From Laetiporus sulphureus 93-53 (lineage: Eukaryota; Basidiomycota; Agaricomycetes; Polyporales; Laetiporaceae): a DNA stretch of 64,000 nucleotides. The stretch is taken from positions 162,014 through 226,013 of the forward strand of contig NW_024468533.1 in the NCBI RefSeq assembly GCF_001632365.1, read 5' to 3'. Under the pieces are notes generated by a model. The model did not search any database. It saw only the letters and a list, made by a program, of their open reading frames with translations, and was not told where the DNA came from. Position numbers and translations under genes: made by a program. The number at the start of each line of letters is the position of its first letter. Position 1 is the first letter of the stretch. Of the stretch, positions 1 through 12,011 are shown in pieces.

Positions 1-481
1 GCCTTGTCGTAATGAGATGGCCATGCTCAACGTCGCATCGTCCATCGCGTCGGCAGGTGAGCGTCGCTCCGACGAGTCACAACAAGGATTCATCCGGCCG
101 TTTCCGGTCTCGCCAACGTCTGTAGACGTTCCCTGTCGTGCAGTCTGCCAGACACAACCACGCCTGATCGGTTCGTATCAGATGCGAAATCGCATCCGCG
201 ATAACGAGTGAAACGTCCAACACGCAGACAATTGCCTCCGCGCGTCCGAGACGAGAGCTGCGTTTCAGCCTCATTGCCAGCCCGCGATATCGCTGGCGGG
301 AATGCCCCCGCTGAGCGCGACAAAGTGTACGAGATGAAAGCGACCGCGTGTGCCTCTCGCAAATCTCTCGCAAACGCTCAGGAGACGCTACAGCCATCCA
401 AGCGTCCATGCCGTCCCGCACGCACGCACGCACCCTAAACCAGCCCAGAACAAGAAAAACGAACAAGTGAACACGACTCAC

Positions 482-754
482 GTCAAGTCCTTGTTCGTCA
501 AGTGCGTGGGCCGCCGAACTCGGAGTTGTTGGTGACTCGTCGGCTTCTGCAACCTGCCACTGAACCTTGCGAGGAGTCTTCGTGCCGGATCTGCGCGTCC
601 CGCCCGGCGGTCGACCGTCGTGATGATCTATTGGAAGCGGAGAAGAGGTACTCGGAGAACTGCTGTGGTCCATAAGGGTGGCGGTGGAGGGAGGGCTGCT
701 TGGGAGAAGGATTCCCTCTGGCTGGCGTTGTCCATGATTGAGCGAGGGGGACAT
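482..754 (-). CDS. 5' exon of an unidentified gene (partial)
   Basis: On the minus strand an ATG at 754 (alternative at 673) opens a Ser/Pro-rich stretch followed by KTPRKVQW and, shortly after, HALDEQGLD. A strong donor (GTGAGT) starts at 481, directly after the GLD codons. Short disordered N termini ending in a similar HALDE-type motif occur in basidiomycete hypothetical proteins as I remember them, but no function is attached to the motif. A possible continuation (SPERLREICERH) lies near 350-390 in the same frame, but I could not find an acceptor that keeps phase, and frames beyond it are broken or leave the window. This may be a live gene cut by the window edge or a decayed one. Confidence 0.3.
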
Positions 755-822
755 AGGATAGTAATGTACATGTGCAGGGAGTGGAAGAAACGAAAGGTGG
801 GAGAGTGAGTGAGTGAGCAAGA

Positions 823-2639
823 AATAGGACGGTCTGGACTGACGATATAAAGAGCGGGCGGTCTAGACACGAGATTGGTGGTCGGTGGTAGATGGCCACG
901 GTGGCAGTCGCGACGCGTTCCAAGGAGCGACGCGACAGACGCGCAGAGATGGAAGTCGAAGGCGGATGAAGCGAAGCAGAAAGAGTTCAAGCTAAGAAAC
1001 AGCAAACGAAGCCGCGACCGTTCGGTCGTCCTTGTGGTCGTTAACGAGGCTGCCGGGAGCGGGCAAAGAGCTGGAATCCGATTCTCGTGGGTGACAAGAC
1101 GCGCAATTGTTGAAAGCTTGCCATTTCGGTGACATTAATGCAGCATCCATCGGTGTCCCAAAAAGCACGCTTGCCGACCCGCCGACCGTCGAGAGTGGAG
1201 CAGAACCCACACCAATTTTATGCCGCCTGACGTCAAGGGCCAATCGGCTGTCCCGGCCCGCGCCACATTCTCTCGATCGCCAACCCATTTTGGCCGCGAA
1301 CCCTCGTCTATGGCTTTTGGGGCGCGTTCGTCGTCTGCCCGACTGCCGACCCGTTGCTGCGCTCTTGTTATCGTCGTCGTGCGTCTTGGCGGCCACGTTG
1401 CCCCGCTGCGCCAATGTCTCCCGCCCTGGTCTCCGGTGGTCATAGCGCTCTTCGTCACCCGCGATGGCCTGCTCAACGCACGCGCTGTCAATTAAACGCA
1501 TGACGGCACCCCACGCTCCTGTGCAGCCCGCCTATGAAGATCCGGCGTTATCTCCTGTGAGTGCATCTTCGCTCTTCTATTCATACGGCATACCCCCGCC
1601 TCGTTACACGTGCTCCCCGTCGCCATCGCTTCTCCGAAGGGATGCACCATCTTAAGTCTTCTCAATGCATCCATCGACTTCGCGCTCCAGCGGCCCCGTT
1701 CCACGTCCGGAATCTGTGCCACGCCTCCCGTGAACACTGCAATTCAATCGAGTGTATTGAACCTTACCATCGTTCTCATGCAAATCGCGAACACATTGCG
1801 CTCGGTGAACTTGCCGCACCAGCCGGACCCTCTAGGATCTGCTAATAGGTCACTTACTGCGGGAAAAATCATCCACGAGGCGATTCTTGACAATTCGCTG
1901 CACCCTCGATAATCCCCCTGACAGCTCAATTTCACACTCCACATGGCCCGCAGCTGCACCACCCGTGCTCGCATCGTATTTGATACCCCGAAGTCTTCCG
2001 TTCTGTTCATAGCTCGCCCATTTGTCTAAAGTAATGTTTTATCTCACCTTTGGAGCGCGTCGATGTCCGCCGACGCCCTCGAATCACCTAGACAGATCAG
2101 ATGCCTCGATGCAGCCAGTGATGGATGGCTTCTCCAGAGAAACGGCGCCCCACGCGTTTGCGACATTGATAATGAGGCATATACTGATACGGCGAGCTAA
2201 GAGTCATGGGAGATGTCCGATGGCAAGCTCAGCATCCGCAAGGAAGAAAGAACGACTCCAATTCGGAGCAGGGGGGAGGCGGGGAGTGGGAGAATTGCTC
2301 TATTCAAGGCCAGAGATCGCTTTATATACCTGCAAGTGACAGGGAAGCCCTACATAGAACCAACGTGACGGCTGGAGTCGAGCGATGACGAAACGAACGA
2401 GCGTAGAGCGCCAGGAAAGGAAGGCGTGGCGTGCCATATCGGGGCCACATGACCGAAAAGGAAGACTAATGCAGAAACAGGAGGCGGCGCGTCGTCGGTG
2501 GCATCCTCACACCTTTCAATCGGTCGAATTGAATGTTAAAAACGTTGAACCTTGGGTGGATTGAAATATTGAACGTCAAACCTCCAAATATAAGACAACC
2601 GCTTGCGATCCGTGCCTAGTCAAGCTTGTAAGTGAGGTG
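823..2639. other. No recognised gene
   Basis: Several reading frames of 80-170 codons overlap on both strands, none with a recognisable motif or a convincing exon chain. A TATA-like element (ctttatatacc, near 2321) follows a purine-rich stretch, but no coding sequence could be tied to it. Confidence 0.4.
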
Positions 2640-5600
2640 GCAATATTCTACATATAAGATCTGGGAGTGTTGAAGCTCTTTTCACAGCTGGCATTTCAAT
2701 CACACGTGTGCGCAGTGCGTCTCTATGAGAGCTCATTTGCTCGTATTTTGACTCTCATTTAGAAATCTCGTTCTCCAGTCTTCGTGGAGAAATCACCAAT
2801 GCATTCAATCCGTCGACTGCCGTCTCTCTTCCGAACGAGGCGTAAATTTTTGACTCTGATTGTGAGGCTCAAGCCTTCATCCTCTTGTTCTTTGTCTCAC
2901 TTCGCCTCGTTCTAGACTCGGACCGGCCTGCGGACGAGCGCAATTAATTGCGTGGCGCGGAGGACTCATGTTTTCGTGCACACTGCATATCCCTGCGTCT
3001 CATTGGTACGCACCTGCAGCCTATTGTCTCAGACTTGGCACTAACAACAACAATCGTAGCCCCCTATATCGCAAGCCTACACCTGGGCGCCTCTCACAGT
3101 GTACAATGTGAGCGCGCATACCGGCCCGCCTTCTGTCCCGGTGGACCCGGTGTCTATCATGGGCGCTTGCCTCTCTTCGCCGCTTTGTGGCCCATTGTCC
3201 AAGCGCACAAGTTTTTACGCAGCATGGTAGCTGATTCAGTAGCTGGTTGTGTGGACGCCTAGCTGTTCGTCCCCCGTTTCCGAGCCGCACGCTGATTCGC
3301 CCCTCTATACCCCTCTCACCGCTCTCAGGTGCCAACCCATCTCACTGAGCCACTGTCTCGCACCTCTCTCCGGTCTCATTTCCCTTCATACACACGTTTT
3401 TACCCTGCGCGTCACTGCCTCAGCTTATCTTCTACGCAGCGCAATCTCGCCCGCGTCTCATCTGCCTTGGCAGCTCGTCCGAATGCCAAATCCATCACGG
3501 AAACTGCGCTGCGGCACATCATGGCGCACTCGTCATGCACTTCCGAACTGCACAGCATAGTCATTACTCCGTATGCAGCGGCAGTAACGATCTCGGCCTC
3601 TATATTACCGATCTGCGCACTAACTAGACGATGAGAGTGTATGCACCCGCACGCTCTTGTGCAAGCCAAAACATTGTGCGGTCAGATCGTCGCTTCAAGT
3701 GGATATCTCTAGCGACGTTATGGGCTGTGAGGGTGTAGTCGTCACGGCAGCCAGCAACAGATCAAGAATTTGGTTTCTTTTCGCGATCCCTCATGTGAGA
3801 CGCGGCATTCCTTCATTCCGAACTGCATATTCTATTCAGTTGCCGCATCTATTCAGGTATGCATGATCGCGTCATTCATTCTGAGCCACTATCTGCGTTG
3901 TCGATTATATGTGTAGACAAATTGATTTTGCCGTATATCAGTTACCGGGTGATGCAACAGTACATCATGATGTAATACGGGCTTAAAAACAGGCCGATTG
4001 CGAACCGCTTCATACTTAACAGTCCAACCTCTCCACCTAGACATGTCTACCGCAGCATCTGAAGCAATCACCCTTCTGGAAGAAAAGTGTGTCTCTTCAC
4101 GTAGTTAAGACATACTGCATTTAATGATGTATTATCAGCTTCACAATCAACTGTGCTACTATCGCCGGAGCAGGCCAGTCGTGCATTTCTCCCTTATTTC
4201 TGATTGATCACTGACGATTTTCATTCAAACAGCGCTCATATTCTTCGACTATGTCATAACATTTGGCCAGGAAGTCCAGCTGTTCTGGGGTGAACAATCA
4301 TTCTCTGCATGGTTGTTCTTTGCCAATCGGATGGTTGCACTGCTCTATGCTAGCATTTCTGTCTGGTTGGTCATGAACTTTTATACAGTCACGGTACGCT
4401 GTTGCTAACCATCTCCATTTGATACATCTTCGATTTATTGACATTGTAGAGGTGATTTAGTCCCCGTTGCTATATTGATTCGTGTCTGACTGTTATTATC
4501 TCACAGTTGTATGGGAAACATCGTGGCGACCAATGTGGTTTTCGAACTCATTGCGGTAACCTCACAGGGTAGGCTGCATGCTTCATGACGAATAACCACA
4601 ACTCAAAATGTAGCAAAGTGGTTACAATGTTACGATTATACGCCGTGACAGGTGGCGACCGACGACCTGTGATGCTCCTCGCATTGATGGCGGTGCTCAA
4701 CGTGGTCGTGAACACCTACAATAGTATGCTTCCTCTGGTCAGGACATATTCTTGATTGACTGACAACGAATTGATGAGAAGGATTCGCCCAAGCAGCATA
4801 TTCTGTGGTCATATTGAATAGGACAGCCGTATGCATCCAGTCTCTCACTTCAAGTTCAGCGCAGGATGTCGCTTTGAAGTGTGTAAACCAATATTGCCAA
4901 TAAATCCGTACTTGCTAATCTGTTTCGCCGTAGGTGTGAGTTTGAACTCAAGAATGCTTTCCTCCACATTTTTGACAATCCCGCTGCAGTGGGCATAGCC
5001 AATGATGTCTTTGCTTCAGCCGCCGCCATCATGACGCTCGCAATTCTCTGGCGCAAGCTATACGTTGACCACAGACCAGCCATCGCTGATCTCCTGTCTA
5101 CGAGGAATCCGTCGCTTGCAGCGCAGCTACTCAGAGATGGTATGGCTATCGGAAATTGCCTATGGACTTCTGAGCTCACATCGCATTTGCGTCCACCATT
5201 TTCATAGGCACAATCCAACTGACGTGAGGAATGGAATCGGAAAGAATTTTGCAACGTCTGAAGCATATGTTTTAGAGCACTACTACTACTCAACTTATTA
5301 CAGACCGTGTTGGATTTCGTGAACCCCGTAAATGCTTGTTCTTTCTGCTCACGCCGCATCTTCTGCAAGATACTAATCACTCTGCCACACATGATATGCA
5401 TATCGCAGACTGCTGAAGAGGTCATCGAATATTTGCAATTCTCGTGAAACAACCTCTTACATTTTCTCAACCAATGACACACTGACAATTGTACAGACTC
5501 ACTCCCATTCTGAGCTCTCGTGTCCTCCTCAACATCCGAGCCACAGCGCAGTCCACGCGCGGAGAACAATCCCAAACACCCTCTTTCGTCCGGTCGCGGC

Positions 5601-6110
5601 GTGGAGTCCAAACACAAGATGACGTCGAAAACATGTCGTTCGAATTAAACGTCCTCAACAGCACCGAACAAGCCCCGCAGGGCGATCGCTCTCATCTGCA
5701 AGAGTCGATCGAACATGATGAAATTGTTGCTGTACCGCGAAGCACGGTGAGCAACGTTGCTACTGCTGGCGATGCTCAACAGGACGTGAACGAGGAAGAG
5801 GGGGTGGATGATGTCGAGGAAGAGATGGTGTCGGATTGGGAGAACGATGTGTGAGGGAGAGAGTGGGTATTCGAGCTATGCTTGCTATTTGTGAGTGGCA
5901 CGTCAGCTTTCGTACGCTGCATCTCACAAGCTACGTTGGAAATTTTCTCCGCACATTCCCCTTTGTGTTGTGCGTGATAGAGCTGTTGATGGTCCAAGCC
6001 TCATCACGGGGCTGTATACCTGGCTTCACGCGTATTTATTGCACTATAGATTGTATAATGTCCTTCTAGTTCTACCGTCCGTGTTGATTGTATCTTTCGT
6101 TATTTCCTAG
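2640..6110 (+). repeat. DUF6533 module, copy 1 (long upstream region)
   Basis: This segment holds about 1.4 kb upstream of the DUF6533 gene, the gene itself, and about 250 bp of downstream sequence. The upstream part matches the inverted copy at 30.0-33.2 kb back to about position 2640: a block ending ctggcatttcaatcacac is shared, as is a block around ctcgttctccagtc. Copies 2 and 3 enter the same alignment later (equivalents of about 3090 and 3320). Similarity to the other copies stops near 6110, and the 2.2-kb downstream segment shared by copies 2 and 3 is absent here. Confidence 0.8.
4043..5854 (+). CDS. DUF6533 multi-pass membrane protein, copy 1
   Basis: Start MSTAASEA at 4043. The same 11-exon structure as the copy at 14990 can be followed throughout: short first exon, second exon ending IAGA, then the family-defining VITFGQEVQLFW exon, a VVTMLRLYAVTGGDR exon, an AAAIMTLAILWRKLYV helix, a 16-nt microexon after LLRDG, a Leu-rich helix, the SRVLLNIR segment and an acidic tail (DVEEEMVSDWENDV). 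DUF6533 proteins are predicted seven-helix membrane proteins, abundant in Agaricomycetes and of unknown function. All exon phases join without a stop. As in copies 2 and 3, the intron after exon 2 starts with GC rather than GT. I infer a membrane location from the helices. Confidence 0.75.
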
Positions 6111-6119
6111 CATGCCTGC

Positions 6120-8050
6120 TATGACATGTGCAGTCTTCTGTTTCTCTTGCTTCAAGTCGGTGACACCCGCACGGATGGACCGAAAGTGGTGCCTATAACT
6201 TCGTGCTGAGGGCAGAGTGGGATACCTATCGTTACGGAGACGCGACGCGAAGTGCTATCTTCACGGCATCATCACGCAATTCAGTCGATTGTGGGTCAGT
6301 GGCGTACACAGGACGTCTCGAAGTTTACCAGCATAGAATACCGACTGCATGTCCTGAATATCGAAGAAACCGCATGACAGACCACATATAACGAAGGTCA
6401 TTAGCTCTTCGTGATCATGCAAATTTTACCAAGACTGGGGCATTGTAATGATGGCTACATAATCGGATCATCAACATACAATGGTGAGATGCATGGATTC
6501 ATCGGGTTGAGCTCCTTGCGCAGTTCGCCTATGGTGCTGGTCTCCACCGCGATGTCGAAAGCAACCAGACATACCAAGGAAGCGAGGCCATGCAGGCATC
6601 AGAAGTGCGATCAAGTGAGGTGAGATCGAACACGGACAGCAGCTCCAGACAGTATACGAGGCAGTCAGATCCTGATGCCTGGCGATTGTTTCTCTGGCGC
6701 CGTCTTGCATGATGACCGCGTGGAATGGGCACCGATGCTCAAGTTCCGAGTCGAGCCTCAGATCGGGCAGAGCCGTCGATGTCCATCGTACTGCCGTCTT
6801 AGAGCATGATATGTCCTGCCGCCCTAGCGACACAGTACGAGCGGGACTCAAGTGCACGCGCATCGTGCGGGGCAGTTCATGAGCCGTCCTCTCGCTGCAA
6901 ACGTGACGTCGAGGTCATCCGTGGCCAGACGGTGAAGTAATTGACACCAACCTGGAAAGATCAGCCCGTGGTGATCACAGATAGCTATGCACGAGCTTCT
7001 GTCGCCCAACAAAATGAAAACGAGCGAGAATTAGGAAGCGCAGATGCCCGGGCATGAGATTGAGTTCGTCGCGATGTTCATACAATACATAGCAGGCTAG
7101 CCACAGATCAACAACGAGCATAGCCTGCAGTCCAGGCCCTTTACAGTCAGGGTTCCATGCATTGTAACGGGGTGAGTACAGGGCGCAATTCAAATGCCAC
7201 GGGGAAGCTTAATATCGTGCAGAGCATACTTGTCCAACCGTGTTCAGCATGCGGACGTCCTCATCAACGTTTATCGCCAAGGACCACTTTCCTGTCACGT
7301 CCAAGGGTGAGATGTGCAGAGGACCCTGACACTAGGACTTCCTGATCGACCAGCACGACTCCGCAGAGGGGATTGGCTGGGTAGGTTTTACTCAACGCCT
7401 CTCATCTGCATCTAGATGCCTATACGAACGTCAGAATGAACGTAACTGCAAGGATAAAGGGTGTACGCTGACCCGCGGAGCTTTACACACGAAGGGATCA
7501 CTGTAACTCCGAGCACCTTTAGCCTCAACCATACCGCAGGGTATGCTCTCAGACATCCATCGGTGCCGGTGTGCTGTAGTCCGAGGTTCGACTGGATGAT
7601 CTGACCGCAATATGTCCTTGATCTGAACGCGACTTAACTGAGGGGGAACCAGTGGTACGCTAAGTGGAGTACGCATCAGTGTACATACGCTCGTCCTGAG
7701 GTCTATCGTGGCAAGTAACCGTGCATACTATGAAAAGGGAAGAGCAGCTAACCTGAAGTTCGCGATCAGAACCTCCATCGCCCGATCGACGTGAACGGTC
7801 AGATATCTCGAAGGTTGACTCTGAGAGCACCAAAAGTGCCGTTTGGTGAAGGACTTCCAGTACAGTAAAGGTCAATGAGGTCAAACGAGACTCGGGGTCA
7901 ATGAGAATACATCAGTCGTGTCGTGTCGTCAGTTTCATGCTTTGTCTCGGTCATCATCGCAATGCCATCTCTGTATCCTCCCTCTGTGAATGCTTGGGCA
8001 TCGCGCTGGATGAGCTCGTGCACACGCAGAAGAATCGGCTGACTTACCTG
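6120..8050 (-). other. Unrecognised, possibly decayed gene remnants
   Basis: This lies between DUF6533 copy 1 and the methyltransferase pseudogene. On the minus strand several gene-like fragments occur: one around 7740-7880, one around 7450-7660 ending in a plausible donor, one near 6990-7330 with a possible small intron, and one near 6500-6860. They never join into a single frame and I recognise no family. They may be one degraded gene or chance frames. Confidence 0.2.
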
Positions 8051-8075
8051 GATCTCAGCCCCTCATAGCACACGT

Positions 8076-8738
8076 TCACGGTCGGATAGGTTTCCGCGCT
8101 ACAAAGAGCGCGCCAACCCCGACCTGCTCCACCTACACCTCCTCAAACTGGCCTCTCAGTGCTTTCTTCAGATCCTCGAAGCTATCATCTACATTTTCAA
8201 ACAAGGTCGTTGTACAGCCGCACAAGGATCCTGCCCCGTATGTTGTGGTCCGCGTTCCGTCCTAACACCGTGGAGCCATACAGCACGCCACCGGTGCCAG
8301 TCTCCTCGACAGCTGGGCAAATACTTGGCTCGCCTTCACCGGGAAGGCACCCGGGAGGCAAGGTAGCACATAGAACATCAAGATGGAGTCGAACTTGGAG
8401 TGCAAGGACTCGGGGAGAGGGTCGAACACGCTCTGCTGCACCTTATCGATCGACCCCTTTCACCCCGCCGCATGCAGGCGAGACTCGGCAAGCTCCAGCG
8501 TATTCGGTTCAGGTCAAGTAAGGCGATGTTCTTGGTCTTTGCGAGCTGAGGCACAGAGTGCACGGGAGAGTAGCCCGTTCCGACTCTCACGTCAAGGTGG
8601 GCATTCTCGCCGATGTGGTTCTGGAAGAAGGGGAGGAGCACAGATTTCGTTGGGCAATGCCAGATGAAGAGGTTCGTGAGCGTGAGGACGCCGACGCCGT
8701 AGAAACGAAGGAGCCAGGCGTGTAATGAGGTGTACATT
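8076..8738 (-). pseudogene. Class I SAM-dependent methyltransferase, decayed
   Basis: Reading from an ATG at 8738, the start matches small fungal SAM methyltransferases: IWHCPT, then LLPFFQNHIGENAHLD, then the SAM-binding loop DVRVGTG (family DVGVGTG, so the first Gly is Arg here) and LLDLN. A single-base loss follows LLDLN, and the family sequence PNTLELAESRLHAAG resumes in the next frame, then meets a stop. Further on, SIDKVQQSVFDPLPESLHSKFD, FYVLPCLPGAF, GGVLYGSTVLGR, NVDDSFEDLKKALRG and VGALFVARKP appear in order but in changing frames, with another stop before the last piece. The order and spacing of blocks match the family along the whole length, so this is a nearly full-length gene with at least four lesions. 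Its 5' end lies only about 20 bp from the start of DUF6533 module copy 2. Confidence 0.85.
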
Positions 8739-9687
8739 GTAATTACGAGCGGATGTGAGCGCCTCTCACAGCGCGCATACCGGCCCGTCTTCCGTCTCGG
8801 CGCTTGTCTATGGGCACTTGCCCTCTTCGCCGCTTTGCTGGTCCCTTGGCCGATCTTGCAAACACACAGGTTTCTACACAGGTTTCTACTCAGCATGGTG
8901 GACCAGTAGCTGGTTGTTTGGGTGCCCAGCTGTTCGTCCCCTCGTTTTCCAGCCGCGCGATGACTCACTCGTTTGTATTTTACCCTCTCCTAAGCCATCC
9001 CGCACCTCGCTCCGATCTCGTTTCCCTTCATGCACACGTCCTACTCTGTGCGTCCGATGCTGCGACTCTCTTCTATGCAGCGCAATCTCGTCCGCATCTC
9101 ATTTGCATCGGCAGCTCGTCCGAATGCCCAATCCATCACGGAAACTGCGCTGCGGCACATCATGGCGCATTCATCATGCACTTCCGAACTGCACAACATA
9201 GTCATTACTCCATACGCAGCTGCAGCAACGATCTCGGCCTCTATATTACCGATCTGCGCACTAACTAGACGATGAGAGTGTATGCACCCGCACGCTCTTG
9301 TGCAAGCCTATACATTGTGCAGTCAGATCGTCGCTTCAAGTGGATATCTCTAGGGACGAAACGGGCGGGTTGTGAGGTGTAGTCGCCACGGCAGCCAGCA
9401 ACAGATCAAGAATCTGGTCTCTTTTTCGCGATCCCTCATGTGAGACGCGGGATTCCTTCATTCCGAACTGCATATTTTGATCAGTTGCCGCATCTATTCA
9501 GGTATGCATGATCTCGTCATTCGTTCTGAGCCACTATCTGCGTTGTCGATTTTATGTGTAGACAAATAGATTTTGCCATATATCAGTTACCGGGTGATGT
9601 AACAGTACATCATGATGCAATACGGGCTTATAAACAGGCCGACTGTGAACCGCTTCATACTTCACAGTCCAATCTCTCTACCTAGAC

Positions 9688-11504
9688 ATGTCTATCACCA
9701 CATCTGAAGCAACCGCTATATTGGAAGAAATGTGCGCCTCTTCAGATAGTTGAGACATACTGCATTGAACGATGTTTCATCAGCTTTCCAGAAAACTATG
9801 CCATCATTGCCGGCGCAGGCCAGTCGGGCATTTGCCCTTTATTACTGTTTGATCGCTGACCATTTTCATTCGAACAGCGCTCATACTCTTCGACCATGCC
9901 ATAACATTTGGCCAGGAAGTCCAGCTGTTCTGGGGTGAACGATCATTCTCCGCATGGTTGTTCTTTGCCAATCGGATGCTCGCACTGGTCTATGCTAGCA
10001 TTTCTGTTTGGTCCGTCATGAACATCTATACAGTAGCGGTATGCTGTTTAATATCACCTCAAATTGGTATATCTTTAATTCATTGATATTGTAGAGGTGA
10101 TTTGTTCCCTGTCGCTACGTTTATCCGTATCTGACTGTTATAATGTTGTAGTTGTATGGCAAACTTTATGGCGAGCAATGTGGTTTTTGATCTCCTTGCG
10201 GTAATCTCACAGGGTAAGCTGGCATGCTTCATGACAAATTATCACAGCTCACACTGTAGCGAAGTGGTTACAATGTTACGAGTATACGCCGTGACAGGTG
10301 GCGACCGACGACCTGTTATGCTCGTCGCATTGATGACGGTCCTCAACGTGGTCTTTGATGCCTACACTGGTACGCCTCCTCTGGTCAGGACATATTCTTG
10401 ATTGACTGACGACGAATCGATGAGCAGAATTCGCCCAAATATCATATTCCGTGGTCATATTGAATAGGACAGCCATATGCAGCCAGTCCTACGCTTCAAG
10501 TTCAGAAAAAGATGTCGTTACAAGGTTTGTCAACCAGTATCGCCAATGAATCTGTACTTGCTAATTTGTTATTCAATAGATGTGAGGTCGAACTCAAGAA
10601 TGCTTTCCTGCACACTTTTTTGACAATCCCGCTGCAGTGGAAATAGCCAGTAGTGCCTTTGCTGCAGTCGCTGCCATCATGACGCTCGCAATCTTGTGGC
10701 GCAAGCTATATGTTGACCATAGACCAGTGATCGCTGATCTCCTGTCTACAAGGAATCCGTCGCTTGCAGCGCAGCTACTCAGAGACGGTATGGCTATCGG
10801 ACAATGACTATGGATTTCTGAGCTCACATCGCATTTGCGTCCACCATTTTCATAGGCACAATCCAACTGACGTGAGGAGTGGAATCTCAAACAATTTGAC
10901 AACGTCTGAAGCATATCATTTAGAGTACTACTACTACTGAACTTGCTATTGACCGTATTGACATTCGTGAACTCCGTAAGTGCGTGCTCTTTCCGCCCAC
11001 TCCATATCTTCTGCAAAATGCTAATCACTCTGCTGCACATGACTATGCATATGGCAGGATGCTACATATATCATCGCATATTTGGAATACTCGTGAAGCA
11101 ACCCTCTTACATTCTCTCTACCAATGACACGCTGACAATTATACAGACTCGTTCCCATTCTGATCTCTCGTGTCCTCCTCAACATCCGAGCCGCAGCGCA
11201 GTCCACGCGCGGAGAACAATTCCAAACACCCTCTTTCGTCCGGTCGCGGCGTGGAGTCCAAACACAAGACGACGTCGAAAACATGTCGTTCGAATTAAAC
11301 GTCCTCAACAGCACCGAACAAGCCCCGCAGGGCGATCGCTCTCACCCGCAAGAGTCTATTGACCGTGATGACATTGTTGCTGTATCGCGGAGCACGGTGA
11401 ACGACGTTGTTACTGCCGGCGATGCTCAACAGGATGTGAACGAGGAAGAGGGGATAAACGAAATCGAGGAAGAGGTGCTGTCGGATTGGGAGGATGATGT
11501 GTAA
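9688..11504 (+). CDS. DUF6533 multi-pass membrane protein, copy 2
   Basis: Start MSITTSEA at 9688. The gene has the 11-exon structure described for the copy at 14990. Exon 2 reads IFPENYAIIAGA, followed by the DUF6533 core (VITFGQEVQLFW), VVTMLRVYAVTGGDR, AAIMTLAILWRKLYV, a 16-nt microexon, a Leu-rich helix (VLLLLNLLLTVLTFVNS), YIIAYLEYSLVPILISRVLLNIR, and an acidic tail ending EEVLSDWEDDV. All junction phases agree and no stop was met. The intron after exon 2 begins GC. Long antisense frames over exons 7-11 are shadows. Function is unknown; seven-helix topology is the family expectation. Confidence 0.75.
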
Positions 11505-11928
11505 GGGGAGAGAATTTGCTTGCGATTCAAGTTTGTGAGTGGCACGTCGACCTTCGTACTCCCCGTCTCATCCGGCTGCATCTCGCAGACCTTCTATAAT
11601 TTGTTGCGTTCTTTTCGTCTCGGCTCCGCACAATATGGCCATTGGCGTTTCAAGTTTCGTCGCAGGGCTTCACAGCCAACCTCAGCAGATACAATTGCAT
11701 TATAGATAGGCTCGTCTAATATGTTTCTTCTTTCACTGCTCCTCTCCATGATATCTATCATCACTTTCCTGCGTGCCTGGTACCACGTGCCTACGCCTCG
11801 CTTCCCTGAGAGAACCACTCAAAGCAGTAAATCGCACGACACGCGGATCGTGTCTCTATGGTGCAACGGCTCCGTATGCTACGAGCCATTTATCTCCCGC
11901 TGCAATACGTAGCTGAAGAGCACTGTTT

Positions 11929-11943
11929 GGGGGGGGGGGGGGG
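11929..11943. repeat. Homopolymer of 15 G
   Basis: A run of 15 G in the downstream segment of unit 2. The equivalent place in unit 3 (near 17238-17246) has ttggggcgagcatcccc, so the run expanded in copy 2 only. Length in an assembly is unreliable for such runs. Confidence 0.95.
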
Positions 11944-12011
11944 TTCCCCGCGCTAAGGCCAGGTTGAGCAGACTGTTCCCCACCGAGGTTTCATTGCGCT
12001 GCACCGGTCAT

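Noticed and set aside
2948..3262. An open frame in the DUF6533 upstream region, also open in copy 4 (32557-32919)
   Set aside because: Starts with TTG, differs by insertions of unrelated length, and has no motif; more likely conserved promoter sequence.
4856..5617. A 253-codon minus-strand frame over DUF6533 copy 1 (similar ones at 10594-11040, 15873-16343 and, on the plus strand, 30757-31212)
   Set aside because: They are antisense to the C-terminal exons of the DUF6533 genes and recur only because those exons are conserved; the sense-strand exon chain explains the sequence.
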